Shown here in pieces: positions 8,653 through 18,164 of a stretch of DNA of 64,000 nt. Below the pieces are notes generated by a model that saw nothing but the letters and a program-made list of their open reading frames with translations, was not told where the DNA came from and made no database searches. This DNA comes from Blastopirellula marina DSM 3645 (GTDB lineage: Bacteria; Planctomycetota; Planctomycetia; Pirellulales; Pirellulaceae): contig NZ_AANZ01000002.1 in the NCBI RefSeq assembly GCF_000153105.1, positions 248,001-312,000 on the forward strand, written 5' to 3'. Each line of letters opens with the position of its first letter. The stretch's first letter is position 1. Both the position numbers and the translations under genes were made by a program.

Positions 8653-9087
8653 ATGATCCATTGGTGCTCGCTCCCATGTTTGGCGCTCTTCTGCGCCACC
8701 GTCGTAAGCATCGGCTGCGGCGGAGGTCGAACCACGTTTGAAGTTCCCGTCAGCGGCACGATCACCGTCGCCGGCGAACCGGTCACCAAAGGCGCGATTT
8801 CCTTCGTGTCGATCGACGGCGAAACGCCTGCCGGCGGCGGCAGCATCCAAGATGGCGCCTATACGGCGCAGGTCCCGCCGGGCGAGAAGATCGTCGTCAT
8901 CCACGGCAACAAACTAGTCGGCCAACAAAAAGAGTTTCCCGACCTAGAGCAGAGCGCCATGCAAAACGTCTATCAAAAGGTGACCCCTTCTGAATATGGC
9001 TTCAAGCATCTCTCGCCGCTTAAGGTGACGATCGACGAAGCGCAAGAAGGCCTCGACTTCGATCTGCCCAAGGCCAAGAATAAGTAA
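8653..9087 (+). CDS. Lipoprotein with carboxypeptidase-regulatory-like domain (module 3)
   Basis: A 144-residue lipoprotein with lipobox VSIGC, then VPVSGTITVAGEPVTKGAI and GGGSIQDGAYTAQVPPGEK. It aligns almost end to end with the lipoprotein of module 2 (shared HGNKLVG/LGNKLVG and YQKVTPSEY/YEKVTPPEY). It ends just before a terminator, closing the third DUF1559 unit. Confidence 0.85.
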   Translation: MIHWCSLPCLALFCATVVSIGCGGGRTTFEVPVSGTITVAGEPVTKGAISFVSIDGETPAGGGSIQDGAYTAQVPPGEKIVVIHGNKLVGQQKEFPDLEQSAMQNVYQKVTPSEYGFKHLSPLKVTIDEAQEGLDFDLPKAKNK

Positions 9088-9088
9088 A

Positions 9089-9120
9089 ACCGCAGCCGAA
9101 CAATTTCGACTGCGGTCTTT
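9089..9120 (+). terminator. Terminator of DUF1559 module 3
   Basis: ACCGCAG (9089-9095), a 14-nt loop, CTGCGGT (9110-9116), then CTTTTC. It lies a few bases after the lipoprotein stop codon. Confidence 0.7.
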
Positions 9121-9149
9121 TCAATATCGACTGTTGCTCAGGCCGCTGG

Positions 9150-9830
9150 TTAATCGCGGCGGCCCATGTAGATCATGATGTAGTACAGCAGCGTCAATAC
9201 GGCTTGCAGCGTTGCGGCGACGTAGGTCAACGCGGCGGCGTACAGCATGTTGCGGACCACGTGCATGTCTTCTTGCGGCACAATGTTGAGATCGACCAGG
9301 ACTCGCTTGGCCCGTGCACTAGCGTCAAATTCGACCGGCAAGTTGATCAGCTGAAACACGACGACGCAGCCGAACAGGATGATGCCGCCGAGGATTAAAT
9401 ATTTGAAGTTGAAGATCATGCCGATGATCAGCAAGATCCAACTCGCGCTGCTGCCGAAACTGGCGGTCGGAACGGCCAGATTGCGCAGCACCAGCGGCGC
9501 GTAATGCTTGGCGTCTTGAATCGCGTGTCCCGCTTCGTGCGCGGCGATGCCGACCGCGCCCAGCGAACGAGATTGATAAACGTCGGTGCTCAGTCGCAGG
9601 ACCTTGGCGCCGGGATCATAATGATCCGAGAGCTGGCCAGGGATCTGTTCGACGCGCACATCTTGCAGACCGGCCGAATCGAGGATGTGCCGCGCCGCGG
9701 CGGCGCCCGACAACGGCGCCGGCTTTTTCATCGCCGACGCGTAAGTCGACTTCAGCCAGATCTGGGCGATAAACGCCAACAGCAAGGCCGGAGCGATAAA
9801 CAGAAAGTACATCGGGTTGAAGAAAAACAT
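9150..9830 (-). CDS. Membrane zinc metallopeptidase (Zn_peptidase_2/YugP family)
   Basis: A 226-residue integral membrane protease. An N-terminal membrane helix (MYFLFIAPALLLAFIAQIWL) is followed by the substrate-fold domain and the zinc motif HEAGH in GIAAHEAGHAIQDAKHY, then three more hydrophobic segments. The LPVEFDASARAKRVL block is typical of the YugP family. I use ATG 9830; a TTG at 9851 would add seven polar residues. It converges with the DUF1559 lipoprotein gene. Likely a membrane-bound quality-control protease; natural substrates are not known. Confidence 0.9.
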   Translation of the reverse strand: MFFFNPMYFLFIAPALLLAFIAQIWLKSTYASAMKKPAPLSGAAAARHILDSAGLQDVRVEQIPGQLSDHYDPGAKVLRLSTDVYQSRSLGAVGIAAHEAGHAIQDAKHYAPLVLRNLAVPTASFGSSASWILLIIGMIFNFKYLILGGIILFGCVVVFQLINLPVEFDASARAKRVLVDLNIVPQEDMHVVRNMLYAAALTYVAATLQAVLTLLYYIMIYMGRRD

Positions 9831-10100
9831 GGCGTATGGCTCGCCTTTCAATCGTGGATGGAAGTAATGTCAGCCGCCTGGCCTGGGAGGTTGGTGGGAC
9901 CAGAGGCTATTCGCCGTGGGCTGCTCGGAATTATAGGCTCGCAAAATGGCAGGAACAGCTCCTTTCTTCCGTTATGAGCAAGTCACGTTCCACAATCGTC
10001 AAATTGCCTAAATTACGCATTCGCTAGTTTCTCTCAACCGCGCATGCTATAACGAAACGTCGGGGTTTTCGTTCAGACCTTCTACGATTGAGTCGCTTCT

Positions 10101-11273
10101 ATGCCTTCGGTCCGATATTCCGGATTTTGCCTGATTTTGGTTTTGGCGCTTCTTTTGGCGGGTACTAGCTGTCGCCCGTCACTGGCTCCGCCTGCCGGAC
10201 AACCGCTGCCGACTGCGGCGGCCGACATTGACATGGATAAGCTGCGCGATCGAATCGACGCGGTTCTCGACTACACCCTGTCGCAGCGAAAACTGAATAC
10301 CAAGGACCACGCCGCTTGGCAAATTTTGCATGGGGCGCTCGCCTACCAAGATGTCTATCCGGTCGAGCACGAAGGAAAATTCGTTTCGGCCGTCGACCAT
10401 CTTTTACAGGGAGGCAAAATGACCGGCTGGACGATGGAGCGCGGTTCGCCGCTCCCATTCGTTGGCGCCGATGGACAAAAGCGCGTCGGGCTGCGAGCCC
10501 TGTTAGAGCAAGGCTCGAAAACAGGACAAGGACACAACGACCAATGGCTCGCGATTTTGTCACAGTGCGACCTTGCGCCGGAGACGCCGATACTGTTTGA
10601 CGGCCACGAATACACGATGTCCGATTTCATTGGTCAGGTGCAGCTCGACTTGTCGCGCAATTTTGATCGTGAATACAGTTGGACGTTGATCGCACTGACC
10701 GCCTACTTGCCGACCACGGCGTCATGGGTCGACTCGACCGGCAAAACTTGGAGCATTCCCGCTCTGGTTCAATCCGAAGTCGACCAAGGTTTCGGCAGCG
10801 GCGCCTGCGGTGGTACGCATCGCCTGATCGGTCTCTCGATGGCGCTCAATCGCCATACGGCGCAAAACGGCGAGATGACGCCGGAGTGGGTCGCCGCCGA
10901 TGAGCGGATTCAGGAAGCGATCACCAAAGCGCGGGACTACCAAAATCCGAACGGTTCGCTCAGCAGCAACTACTTTGGTCGCCCGGGAAGTTCGCCCGAT
11001 TTGGCTGAAGATATCGGCACCACGGGACACACGCTGGAGTTTCTCTCGCTCTCTTTGACCGAGGATCAACTGCGAGAACCATGGGTCGCCCGAGCGGCGC
11101 AGCACATGTGCAAGGTCTTCGAGCAAACCGAAGGAGCGCCGCTAGAATGCGGAGCCCTTTATCACGCGGCTCACGGCTTGGTCCTTTATCGACAACGCGC
11201 TTTTGGACCGCGTGAGTACAAGTTCGATTTAACCTCCGATGATAGCGACGAAGCGGAAGTCGCCGCCCAGTAA
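10101..11273 (+). CDS. Secreted/lipoprotein of unknown function, helical toroid-like
   Basis: A 390-residue protein with a signal peptide ending LLLAGTSC, a likely lipid anchor. The mature part is largely helical, with LRDRIDAVLDYTLSQRKLN, the DHAAWQILHGAL block, GACGGTHRLIGLSMAL and ECGALYHAAHGLVLY. Spaced Gly-Gly and His-rich helix ends look like an alpha/alpha-toroid fold, but I cannot name a family with confidence. Related proteins occur widely in planctomycetes as hypotheticals. It converges with the PDZ protein gene, with only 10 bp between stops. Confidence 0.65.
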   Translation: MPSVRYSGFCLILVLALLLAGTSCRPSLAPPAGQPLPTAAADIDMDKLRDRIDAVLDYTLSQRKLNTKDHAAWQILHGALAYQDVYPVEHEGKFVSAVDHLLQGGKMTGWTMERGSPLPFVGADGQKRVGLRALLEQGSKTGQGHNDQWLAILSQCDLAPETPILFDGHEYTMSDFIGQVQLDLSRNFDREYSWTLIALTAYLPTTASWVDSTGKTWSIPALVQSEVDQGFGSGACGGTHRLIGLSMALNRHTAQNGEMTPEWVAADERIQEAITKARDYQNPNGSLSSNYFGRPGSSPDLAEDIGTTGHTLEFLSLSLTEDQLREPWVARAAQHMCKVFEQTEGAPLECGALYHAAHGLVLYRQRAFGPREYKFDLTSDDSDEAEVAAQ

Positions 11274-11283
11274 GCCGAATCGA

Positions 11284-14200
11284 CTAATCCCGTCGCCCCA
11301 TTCGCAAGCGTTTTGTGCTGCGGTCGGCGACGCGGCGATACTCGACCTCGACGTCATCGCCGGGATTGAGCGACGCGACGGCGGCCAACACGTCGCCGCG
11401 ACTACGCACGTCGCGGCCGTTCACTTTGGTGAGCAGATCGCCGACGCGAAAACCGATCTCGGCCGCTGGTCCGCCGGCTCGCACGTCCGTCACTTCAACT
11501 CCCTTGTCGGCCTGCCGGATGGTCATCCCCAACTGAGGACCGGCGCCGATTAGCCAGTCGCCGAAGACCTCGTTCCGTTTCAATCGCTCCATCTGCTTCC
11601 GAACCGGATAGGGATTGACGATCACCGGCGATCCGCCGTTCAGCATTGCGACGCACAGCCCGCCCAGCCGCTGTTCGATCTCAATCGCTCCTTGCCCGAC
11701 CGTAAACGGAAAGCTGGGAGGCGTGGTCCAAATCGCGCCAAAGAAGTCTCCTTCTTTGCGTACGACTTCGGCCGCCGGCTTTTGTTGTGCGTCAACGCCG
11801 ACCGCCAGCAAGATCTGCTGACGCTCGTAGTTTTCGCGATGGGTCACATCAATCCAGGGCCAACGATCCTCCTGCGGCGGTTTGTCCGTGATCTGCAGCA
11901 GTCCCAGATCATGCTCACGATCGACGCCAAACGTTTTGCCCGCATACGTTCGCCCATCAGCGGTGGTGATTTTGACGTCGCGTTGAGGGGGAAAGACTTG
12001 ATGCCCCGGCGCGATCACCCACCCTTCGCGCTCGTGGATGATAAAGCCGCGTCCCTGTTGATTGTCGCCGTAGTCGATGGTGACCGACGCCGCGAGCGCC
12101 TGCGGCAAGTTTTGCTCACGGCGATCGCTCCAGTTCTCCCAGTTGTTGCGTTCGGGACTCGGCGCGACGATCAGCTCATAGTCTGAATGCCGGCGCCCCA
12201 GATAGAAGTGGTCAAACAAGCAAGGTCCGCCGTCGACGACGCGCAGTGCGATCCCGGTGACCTGGATCTCCCCAAAATTGGCGAACGGATCGGCGAAACC
12301 GATCTTCCACTCTTCCTTCAGTTCGCTCCCCTCCAACACGACGTAGCCAGGTTCTTTTTTCGCGCCTTTACCCAAACGATAAATGGCCGGCGTTTCGTCG
12401 TCTCCCTCATGCAACAGACGGATCTCGATCTGTCCGCCCCCTTCTTTGCGATAGGCGAAACGGAGAAACCGCAATTCGCCCAGCGCTGATCGCTCGGTGA
12501 TCACCAGCGGCGGATCGAACTTGGCCACTTCGACAAATTCGCCGGGCGCGATCCGCAGCGCCGGAGCGCCGATCATGCTGGGAGAATCAACCAGTTCGAC
12601 GTCCGCTTTTTCGCCGGAGAGCGTTTTCATCTCGGCGACTTCCTCGGCAGTTGGATCCTCCAGCAAGGCGATCAACGTCATACGTTCGGGACCGACGGCG
12701 ATTTCGCGCCAATCGATCGGCATGCGAGCGTCGCAGGGAAACTGACGAATGACCACTTCAACCGGCCCGCTTCGTCCGCCGAGCGCCACGTATCGCGGCG
12801 TTTGACCCGACTCATGTCGCTGGCTCTCGGGCAGTTCGCCGGTAAACGCGCTGGCGCCATCGAGCAACACTTCCAAGCGGGGCGCATCGCCAAATTTCCC
12901 CCAACGATCGGTCGTGATCGTCAGCCAGCGATCGTCCGCAGACAGCTCCAGCGTGCGTCGCAGTTCGAACGGCTTGTTGATCGCAAGCGCCGCTAAGCGC
13001 CACTCGATCGGCTCGCGATCGACATCCCGACGCAAGTTGACGATCCGAATCTCCCCTTCCGGCTGCGGCGCAACAGCCCAACCGTCCCAGGCCGTGATTT
13101 GCTGAATCGCCCGCAGCCGCACTTCCTTTTCCAGCAAATCGCGATCAAGCTGAAATTGCGGCTCTAGCCAATTGGTCAAGTCGCGAATATCAAACGGATC
13201 GGCGCCGTCAGGGCGTTTCTCGTGCGCGGGATCGACTTCCATGTGGAGCTGTTTCGCCTGCTTATCAGCCGACCAGGTGAGCTTGCCGCTGTCGATCACC
13301 TCTTTCGAGCCGACAATCAATGGGCTCTCAAACAGCTGTTCGTCATCCAAAAAGATGCGTGCCTGCACGCAGCCGCCGTCGCGCGCCGCATAGTCTAAGC
13401 CGATTCGCGTTTGAAAACCGCGGACCAGCGGCGACAGCGGCACGCTGATTTTGCTGGCCGCCAAAACGCCCAGTCCCCAGCCAAACAGTTCGTCGCCGGT
13501 GCGGAGCGGGCCGCCGACGACGCTGCGATTGTTGCGCGCCGGCCACCCATTTTCGGAGAAGTACGCGCCGCTGCGATCTTCGCTGTGGGCGAAACGGACC
13601 AGCGGCGGACGATCGGGGGCAAAGGTGCGGCGCAAATAGCTGCGCGCGTTGGGAATCCACAGCACATCTAGCGACCATGCCGGTTGCATTGCGTGGACCC
13701 AGCGATCGCCTTGGTTGTTGTCTCCTTGCGAGTCGGCGTCGAACCGCTGGAGCGACGTGGTCGCCACCAGACCGTCGATCGATTCCCATTGCAACAACCG
13801 TGAAGTGCGCTGCTCGCTGAAACCGTCCGGCAGCAGCATGCCGAGTTCGTCGAGATAAACGTCCCAGCTGTCTGACTCCGGCAGGTGGAGTTCGGCCAGC
13901 TCGTCAAAGCGAGCGACTCGGCGTCCGTTGGCCAACAGCAGATGAGCGTCGCCGTCGACCAGTCGAATCGCGCGAAAACGGACCTTGCGGCCATCGCGAT
14001 AGTAGATCGTCGACGGCTCGTACCGATCGACGGGACTTCCCCGTTTCCAGACGATCTTTTTGACGAAGCGATCGAGCACGCGAACCGAATAATCAATCCG
14101 CTCGTCACCGGGGCGGCGAATATCGATCGTCGGCTGCACTTCAAAGTGAGACGGCACGACCGTACCTTGAACGGCGCTGGTCGGAACATAGCGCGTTACA

Positions 14201-14496
14201 TCGCCGGGCAAACGATCGCCGCTCACCAGTTCGATATAGGCGCTAGGCGTTTCGCTGGGCTGCAGTGAGCGATCCAGCAACCACCGCATCGAATTGTCGC
14301 CGTCGATCAGATTTCGACCAGCAAGTTGCGGCAGCGCGTTGTTTGAGTACCAGTTGCGGATTTGATCGTCGGCCAACCGGTCCCCATTCTCCATCTGGGC
14401 CAGATAGCGCTTCGCAGGCTCATCGGCGGCCGACAGAAAACTTGCCCCTGCGAGAGCCAATAGAACCGAGAACGTGAAACGAATCAAAAACGTCAT
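11284..14496 (-). CDS. Large secreted protein: NPCBM-like region, trypsin-like pseudoprotease and PDZ
   Basis: A 1070-residue exported protein, start MTFLIRFTFSVLLALAGASF at 14496 with signal cleavage near SAADEP. The N-terminal third is strand-rich, the middle has an NPCBM-like lectin block (LRTGDELFGWGLGVLAASKI onward). Near residues 780-960 there is a trypsin/DegP-like fold: GRGFIIHEREGWVIAPGHQV carries the expected His and DREHDLGLLQI the Asp, but the GNSGGP serine loop is replaced by a GLCVAMLNGG-type stretch without it. The last 85 residues form a PDZ domain (GPAAEIGFRVGDLLTKVNG). It therefore looks like a binding protein that lost protease activity. Confidence 0.75.
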   Translation of the reverse strand: MTFLIRFTFSVLLALAGASFLSAADEPAKRYLAQMENGDRLADDQIRNWYSNNALPQLAGRNLIDGDNSMRWLLDRSLQPSETPSAYIELVSGDRLPGDVTRYVPTSAVQGTVVPSHFEVQPTIDIRRPGDERIDYSVRVLDRFVKKIVWKRGSPVDRYEPSTIYYRDGRKVRFRAIRLVDGDAHLLLANGRRVARFDELAELHLPESDSWDVYLDELGMLLPDGFSEQRTSRLLQWESIDGLVATTSLQRFDADSQGDNNQGDRWVHAMQPAWSLDVLWIPNARSYLRRTFAPDRPPLVRFAHSEDRSGAYFSENGWPARNNRSVVGGPLRTGDELFGWGLGVLAASKISVPLSPLVRGFQTRIGLDYAARDGGCVQARIFLDDEQLFESPLIVGSKEVIDSGKLTWSADKQAKQLHMEVDPAHEKRPDGADPFDIRDLTNWLEPQFQLDRDLLEKEVRLRAIQQITAWDGWAVAPQPEGEIRIVNLRRDVDREPIEWRLAALAINKPFELRRTLELSADDRWLTITTDRWGKFGDAPRLEVLLDGASAFTGELPESQRHESGQTPRYVALGGRSGPVEVVIRQFPCDARMPIDWREIAVGPERMTLIALLEDPTAEEVAEMKTLSGEKADVELVDSPSMIGAPALRIAPGEFVEVAKFDPPLVITERSALGELRFLRFAYRKEGGGQIEIRLLHEGDDETPAIYRLGKGAKKEPGYVVLEGSELKEEWKIGFADPFANFGEIQVTGIALRVVDGGPCLFDHFYLGRRHSDYELIVAPSPERNNWENWSDRREQNLPQALAASVTIDYGDNQQGRGFIIHEREGWVIAPGHQVFPPQRDVKITTADGRTYAGKTFGVDREHDLGLLQITDKPPQEDRWPWIDVTHRENYERQQILLAVGVDAQQKPAAEVVRKEGDFFGAIWTTPPSFPFTVGQGAIEIEQRLGGLCVAMLNGGSPVIVNPYPVRKQMERLKRNEVFGDWLIGAGPQLGMTIRQADKGVEVTDVRAGGPAAEIGFRVGDLLTKVNGRDVRSRGDVLAAVASLNPGDDVEVEYRRVADRSTKRLRMGRRD

Positions 14497-14722
14497 AAGC
14501 GCGATTGGGCTCGAGGGGATCAGGGAAGGGGAGAAGCGAGTTCTCTGGATGCCGCAGCACCAGTTTATCAATATCGTATGAGCGCTGCCCGCAATTGGTT
14601 ACGACGCGCTTGGCCGAGAAAACGGCGTTTTGCCCTGTCACGCCGAAATTCTGGCGTCGCTGGGCCGCCCCCGCTACAATGGCCGTCGAAAATCCCCCAA
14701 CCGGACGGAGCAAGTCGCGCCG

Positions 14723-15853
14723 ATGAGTCTTCTCCCAGACCAGTTTGAAGATCCCGCATTTCGCGCCAAGTTGCGGCTGGCGCTCGTCTCGGGCGTGGGG
14801 CCGCGCACTTCTCAGGTGCTGCTGGAGCGATTCGGCACGCATGCAGGGGTGCTCGCCGCGACGCGCAGCGAACTAGAACGGGTCTCCGGCGTCGGGCCCA
14901 AGCTCAGCCAAAAAATCACCACGGCCGGCGAGATCGACATCGATCGCGAGATCTCGCTATGCGTCGATTTTGACGTCGACATCATGGCGCTAGAGGACGC
15001 TCGCTATCCTCACTTGCTGACCGAGATCCCCGACCCGCCGAGCATCTTGTTTTTGCGCGGCGACATTTCTCCGGCGGATGCGATGTCGGTCGCGATCGTC
15101 GGAACGCGACACGCATCAAGCTATGGTCTGGCGCAAGCCGAGCGGTTTGGCTACGAGTTGGCGAAAGCCGGCTTTACCGTGGTCAGCGGACTCGCGCGCG
15201 GCATTGACGCCGCCGCCCACCGCGGAGCGCTGCGCGCCGGCGGGCGCACGATCGCGTTTCTCGCCAGCGGTCTACGGAGCATCTACCCACCGGAACATGA
15301 AACCTTGGCGGACGAAGTCGCCGAGCAAGGCGCGCTGCTGAGCGAATCGCCGCCGCTGGCCAAACCGCTGAGCGGCGCCTTTCCGCAGCGCAATCGTTTG
15401 ATCACCGGCATGAGTCTCGGCGTGATCGTGGTCGAAGCGGCGACGCGCAGCGGCGCACTTATCTCGGCCCGCTGCGCCATGGAGCAAGGGCGCGAGGTCT
15501 TCGCCATCCCGGGGCGCATCGACAACGCGAATGCTCGCGGTTGCCATCGGTTGCTCAAAGATGGCGCCAAGCTCGTGGAATCGATCGATGACGTGCTAGA
15601 AGAGCTGGGCCCCCTGACGCGACCGGCGAAAACCGAAGATGGCAAAACGATTCATGCTCCGATCGAGCTGCAACTGAACGAAATGGAGACCGCGATCATG
15701 CAAGCGCTGGCCGACGGTCAGCCGACCGATATGGACTCGGTGGTCAGTCGCAGCGGTCTGCCGATCCAAAATGTCCTATCCACGATCTGCGTCCTCGAGA
15801 TGCGGCGGCTTGTCCGGCGACTGAGCGGAGTCAGCGTCCAGCGGGCCGTCTGA
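14723..15853 (+). CDS. dprA: DNA-processing protein DprA/Smf
   Basis: A 376-residue DprA. N-terminal HhH-type helices (RLALVSGVGPRTSQVLLERF, VSGVGPKLSQKI) precede the Rossmann core with AIVGTRHASSYGLAQAE, VVSGLARGIDAAAHRGAL and the FPQRNRLITGMS block. A C-terminal winged helix (MDSVVSRSGLPIQNVLSTIC) completes the family layout. DprA loads RecA on incoming single-stranded DNA during natural transformation. The start at 14723 fits where family proteins begin. No other competence genes are visible here. Confidence 0.95.
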   Translation: MSLLPDQFEDPAFRAKLRLALVSGVGPRTSQVLLERFGTHAGVLAATRSELERVSGVGPKLSQKITTAGEIDIDREISLCVDFDVDIMALEDARYPHLLTEIPDPPSILFLRGDISPADAMSVAIVGTRHASSYGLAQAERFGYELAKAGFTVVSGLARGIDAAAHRGALRAGGRTIAFLASGLRSIYPPEHETLADEVAEQGALLSESPPLAKPLSGAFPQRNRLITGMSLGVIVVEAATRSGALISARCAMEQGREVFAIPGRIDNANARGCHRLLKDGAKLVESIDDVLEELGPLTRPAKTEDGKTIHAPIELQLNEMETAIMQALADGQPTDMDSVVSRSGLPIQNVLSTICVLEMRRLVRRLSGVSVQRAV

Positions 15854-16210
15854 TCGGCTCGACTGTGACTCTGGCGGCGGTAAATCGAGCGGCTGGGGCG
15901 AGTCGCTGATCGTGATGAGAAAGATGTACTGTTCGGGGTGTTTTTTGCTCATGCCCCCCAATGTAGCCCTCGGGGGCGCCAACTAGCTGTCACTCGCAAC
16001 CCAACTCTTCGGCAGGAATGCGAATTTCTACCGCTGGCAAGCGGCGGGCGCCCCAGCGATGCCCCGGGTTTTAACGACTATGCCGATCACGCAAGTTCGA
16101 TTTGAACGGGCCGCGGCTCGCTGGCAGTTCGCCACACGTTTGCTGCAGCGAGCAACCGATGAAAGAAGTGATATTTCCCACTTTTGATTTGCCCCTGACT
16201 TGCTCCCGCT
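15854..16210. other. Intergenic region after dprA
   Basis: About 357 bp without a supported gene. A short minus-strand frame (15776-15952, MSKKHPEQYIFLITISDS) overlaps the dprA end by 78 bp and is not convincing. No terminator with a T tract was seen. Confidence 0.4.
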
Positions 16211-17494
16211 ATGAACGACTCCGCCGCGATCCAAGAGGACTTCGCGACCTTCGTCGCTTGGTCGCTTGCTCAATTAGGCGTTGTCGTCGTCGATCAGGGG
16301 GATGGATTCTTTTTGGCCAGCGCGACCAATCCCCAGGCCGAATGGCCGCCGGCCGAGTTTCGTTTTCGGATCGGCTTGCCGGGAGAAGAAGCCGATCATG
16401 GCGCGGTTGTCATCAGTCCCGCCGGTTCGCTCTGGCAAGACATTCTCCGCCGACTCGAACTGTTAGAACCGGCCCCGCAATCGGCCCCCTGCGACGAACC
16501 CGCTGGCGTTCCCGCCTTGGCCGAAGCGCTATTCGCTCCGTACGTGATCGAAGAGGGAAAGTGTCAATTGGGCGGCTGTCGTCTCGAAGAACGCCCACTC
16601 CTGCGCATCACGACGATTCCTGCCGATGGGTCGCCGGTGAGACACCAATTTTTTTGGCGCACCGGAGAGGAGCTAAGCAACCACGAAGTGGTCGCTTTCG
16701 GGCTGAAACATTTGACGCCGCACTTGGCTTACACGCGTGACGCTCGGGCAAGCGTGCAGATCTTGCTCGAGCAATCGCACGATCGCGTCCAAGAGGCGCA
16801 GGGGGGCGATCGGAAACTGGCGTCGATCGTCTGGTGCAAATACGCAATCGGCAAGATCGACATCTTCATCGGAGATGCAACGACCAGCTTGCCGTTTGAG
16901 GGCTGGGCGCGGCACTACGTCTCGGGAGACATTTCGCCTCCTCGGTTCCATTGCGATGCGACCGAGCGTATCGGCTATCATCTGGCCGCCACCGACAACG
17001 GGGTGATCGCTCCGGTCGAGTCAATCGCAACTTGCGAACTGACCGGGCGGCGCGTGCTCGAGTCCGAACTCGAAACTTCGGTCGTCAGCGGAAAACGGGG
17101 CTGCAACGATCAATTCGCGACTTGTCCGGCCAGCGGCGATCGATTGCTGACGACCGAGTTGCAAAGCTGCACCAGTTGCGGACAACAAGTTTCGCCGCGT
17201 GCGCTGCGCGGCGGCGTCTGCCGCGTTTGTCGCAACTTGCGATCGATCAGCAAAGACGATCCGACCATGGCCCGCATCTTGGACGTTTATCCCGGACTGG
17301 ATCAGTGGAGGAACTGGCGCTTGGGAGAATCGCAGGATGCGTATGTACTGCGCGGCGGCGGTTGGTGGAACGAGATCCGCCTGACGTTGGATCTGGCCTC
17401 ACTGCAACCGCGTCGAGCGCAAGAACGGACGAAAGTCGTCGGTCGCTGGCGTCCGCTGCCCGACGTCGAATGGCGACGTCTGTTCGAGAAGTAA
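16211..17494 (+). CDS. Hypothetical protein with cysteine-pair zinc ribbon
   Basis: A 427-residue cytoplasmic-looking protein. The C-terminal half contains Cys pairs in CTSCGQQVSPRALRGGVCR and CRVCRN, plus earlier single Cys motifs (ATCELTGRR, CNDQFATCPASGD), a repeated treble-clef-like pattern that could bind zinc. The N-terminal 200 residues have no recognised motif. It starts at an ATG with no clear Shine-Dalgarno sequence and ends 3 bp from the convergent membrane-protein gene. I recognise no family; similar zinc-ribbon hypotheticals exist in planctomycetes. Confidence 0.7.
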   Translation: MNDSAAIQEDFATFVAWSLAQLGVVVVDQGDGFFLASATNPQAEWPPAEFRFRIGLPGEEADHGAVVISPAGSLWQDILRRLELLEPAPQSAPCDEPAGVPALAEALFAPYVIEEGKCQLGGCRLEERPLLRITTIPADGSPVRHQFFWRTGEELSNHEVVAFGLKHLTPHLAYTRDARASVQILLEQSHDRVQEAQGGDRKLASIVWCKYAIGKIDIFIGDATTSLPFEGWARHYVSGDISPPRFHCDATERIGYHLAATDNGVIAPVESIATCELTGRRVLESELETSVVSGKRGCNDQFATCPASGDRLLTTELQSCTSCGQQVSPRALRGGVCRVCRNLRSISKDDPTMARILDVYPGLDQWRNWRLGESQDAYVLRGGGWWNEIRLTLDLASLQPRRAQERTKVVGRWRPLPDVEWRRLFEK

Positions 17495-17497
17495 CCG

Positions 17498-18043
17498 TTA
17501 TCCGCGCTTACGTTTGCCGCCCAACACGGCGGCGCCGGCGACGATGGCCATACCGACCAAGCCAACGCCAAAGCAGGCCAGCGCAAAGTTGATTCGATTG
17601 CTGCGAATGAGATTGATCACTTCATTGCGCGTGCGGAAGTCGCGGATCTTTTCAAGGTAGCCCTGCTCGGAGAATTCTCCCCACATCTGGACCAACTGTT
17701 CCGCCGGCAACTTCTGAAATTCGGACGCGACCTGTTCCTCGGGAAACGGCTCGACGATGGCCGCTTCCGGCAATCTCATCATGATGTAGCCGCCCATGCC
17801 AAAACCTAACAGCATCACGACAAACCCGACGGCGAAGAGGAGTCCTGCGGCGCGGTTCCATTCGCCGGCGCCGGCCAAAGGACGGCTCCTCGAATCGGCT
17901 TCGTACAGTGGTAACGACCGTAGTTCGCGGAGCGGCGGTACTTCGACCGTCCGGCCGCTCGGGGTTTGAATCAGTTCCCCGGCTTGGGTCGAGTTGACGA
18001 CAACTTGCTCACCTTCATCGGTCGTAAGCAGATATTTCAGCAT
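17498..18043 (-). CDS. Two-helix membrane protein, unknown
   Basis: A 181-residue protein. The N-terminal 65 residues are soluble, starting MLKYLLTTDEGEQVVVNST and including IQTPSGRTVEVPPLRELRSL. A first membrane helix follows (AAGLLFAVGFVVMLLGFGMG), then an 80-residue helical loop with FPEEQVASEFQKLPAEQL and a second helix near the C-terminus (NFALACFGVGLVGMAIVAGA) ending GGKRKRG. No known domain. Codon use and good hydrophobic profile support it as a true gene. Confidence 0.7.
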   Translation of the reverse strand: MLKYLLTTDEGEQVVVNSTQAGELIQTPSGRTVEVPPLRELRSLPLYEADSRSRPLAGAGEWNRAAGLLFAVGFVVMLLGFGMGGYIMMRLPEAAIVEPFPEEQVASEFQKLPAEQLVQMWGEFSEQGYLEKIRDFRTRNEVINLIRSNRINFALACFGVGLVGMAIVAGAAVLGGKRKRG

Positions 18044-18164
18044 AGATACGGACAGGCTAGCGATTAGATGGAATCAAAGGCGATGCGTGCAAACTACTAT
18101 CTTAAATCGAAAACTACGGCCGTGCGTCGCTCAAACGGCGGGATTCCCGTTTTTCGCTGATTCT

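Noticed and set aside
15776-15982. Short minus-strand frame beginning at MSKKHPEQY
   Set aside because: It overlaps the dprA end, is short and Pro/Ser/Asp-rich, and has no clear ribosome binding site; it might be real, but support is too weak.
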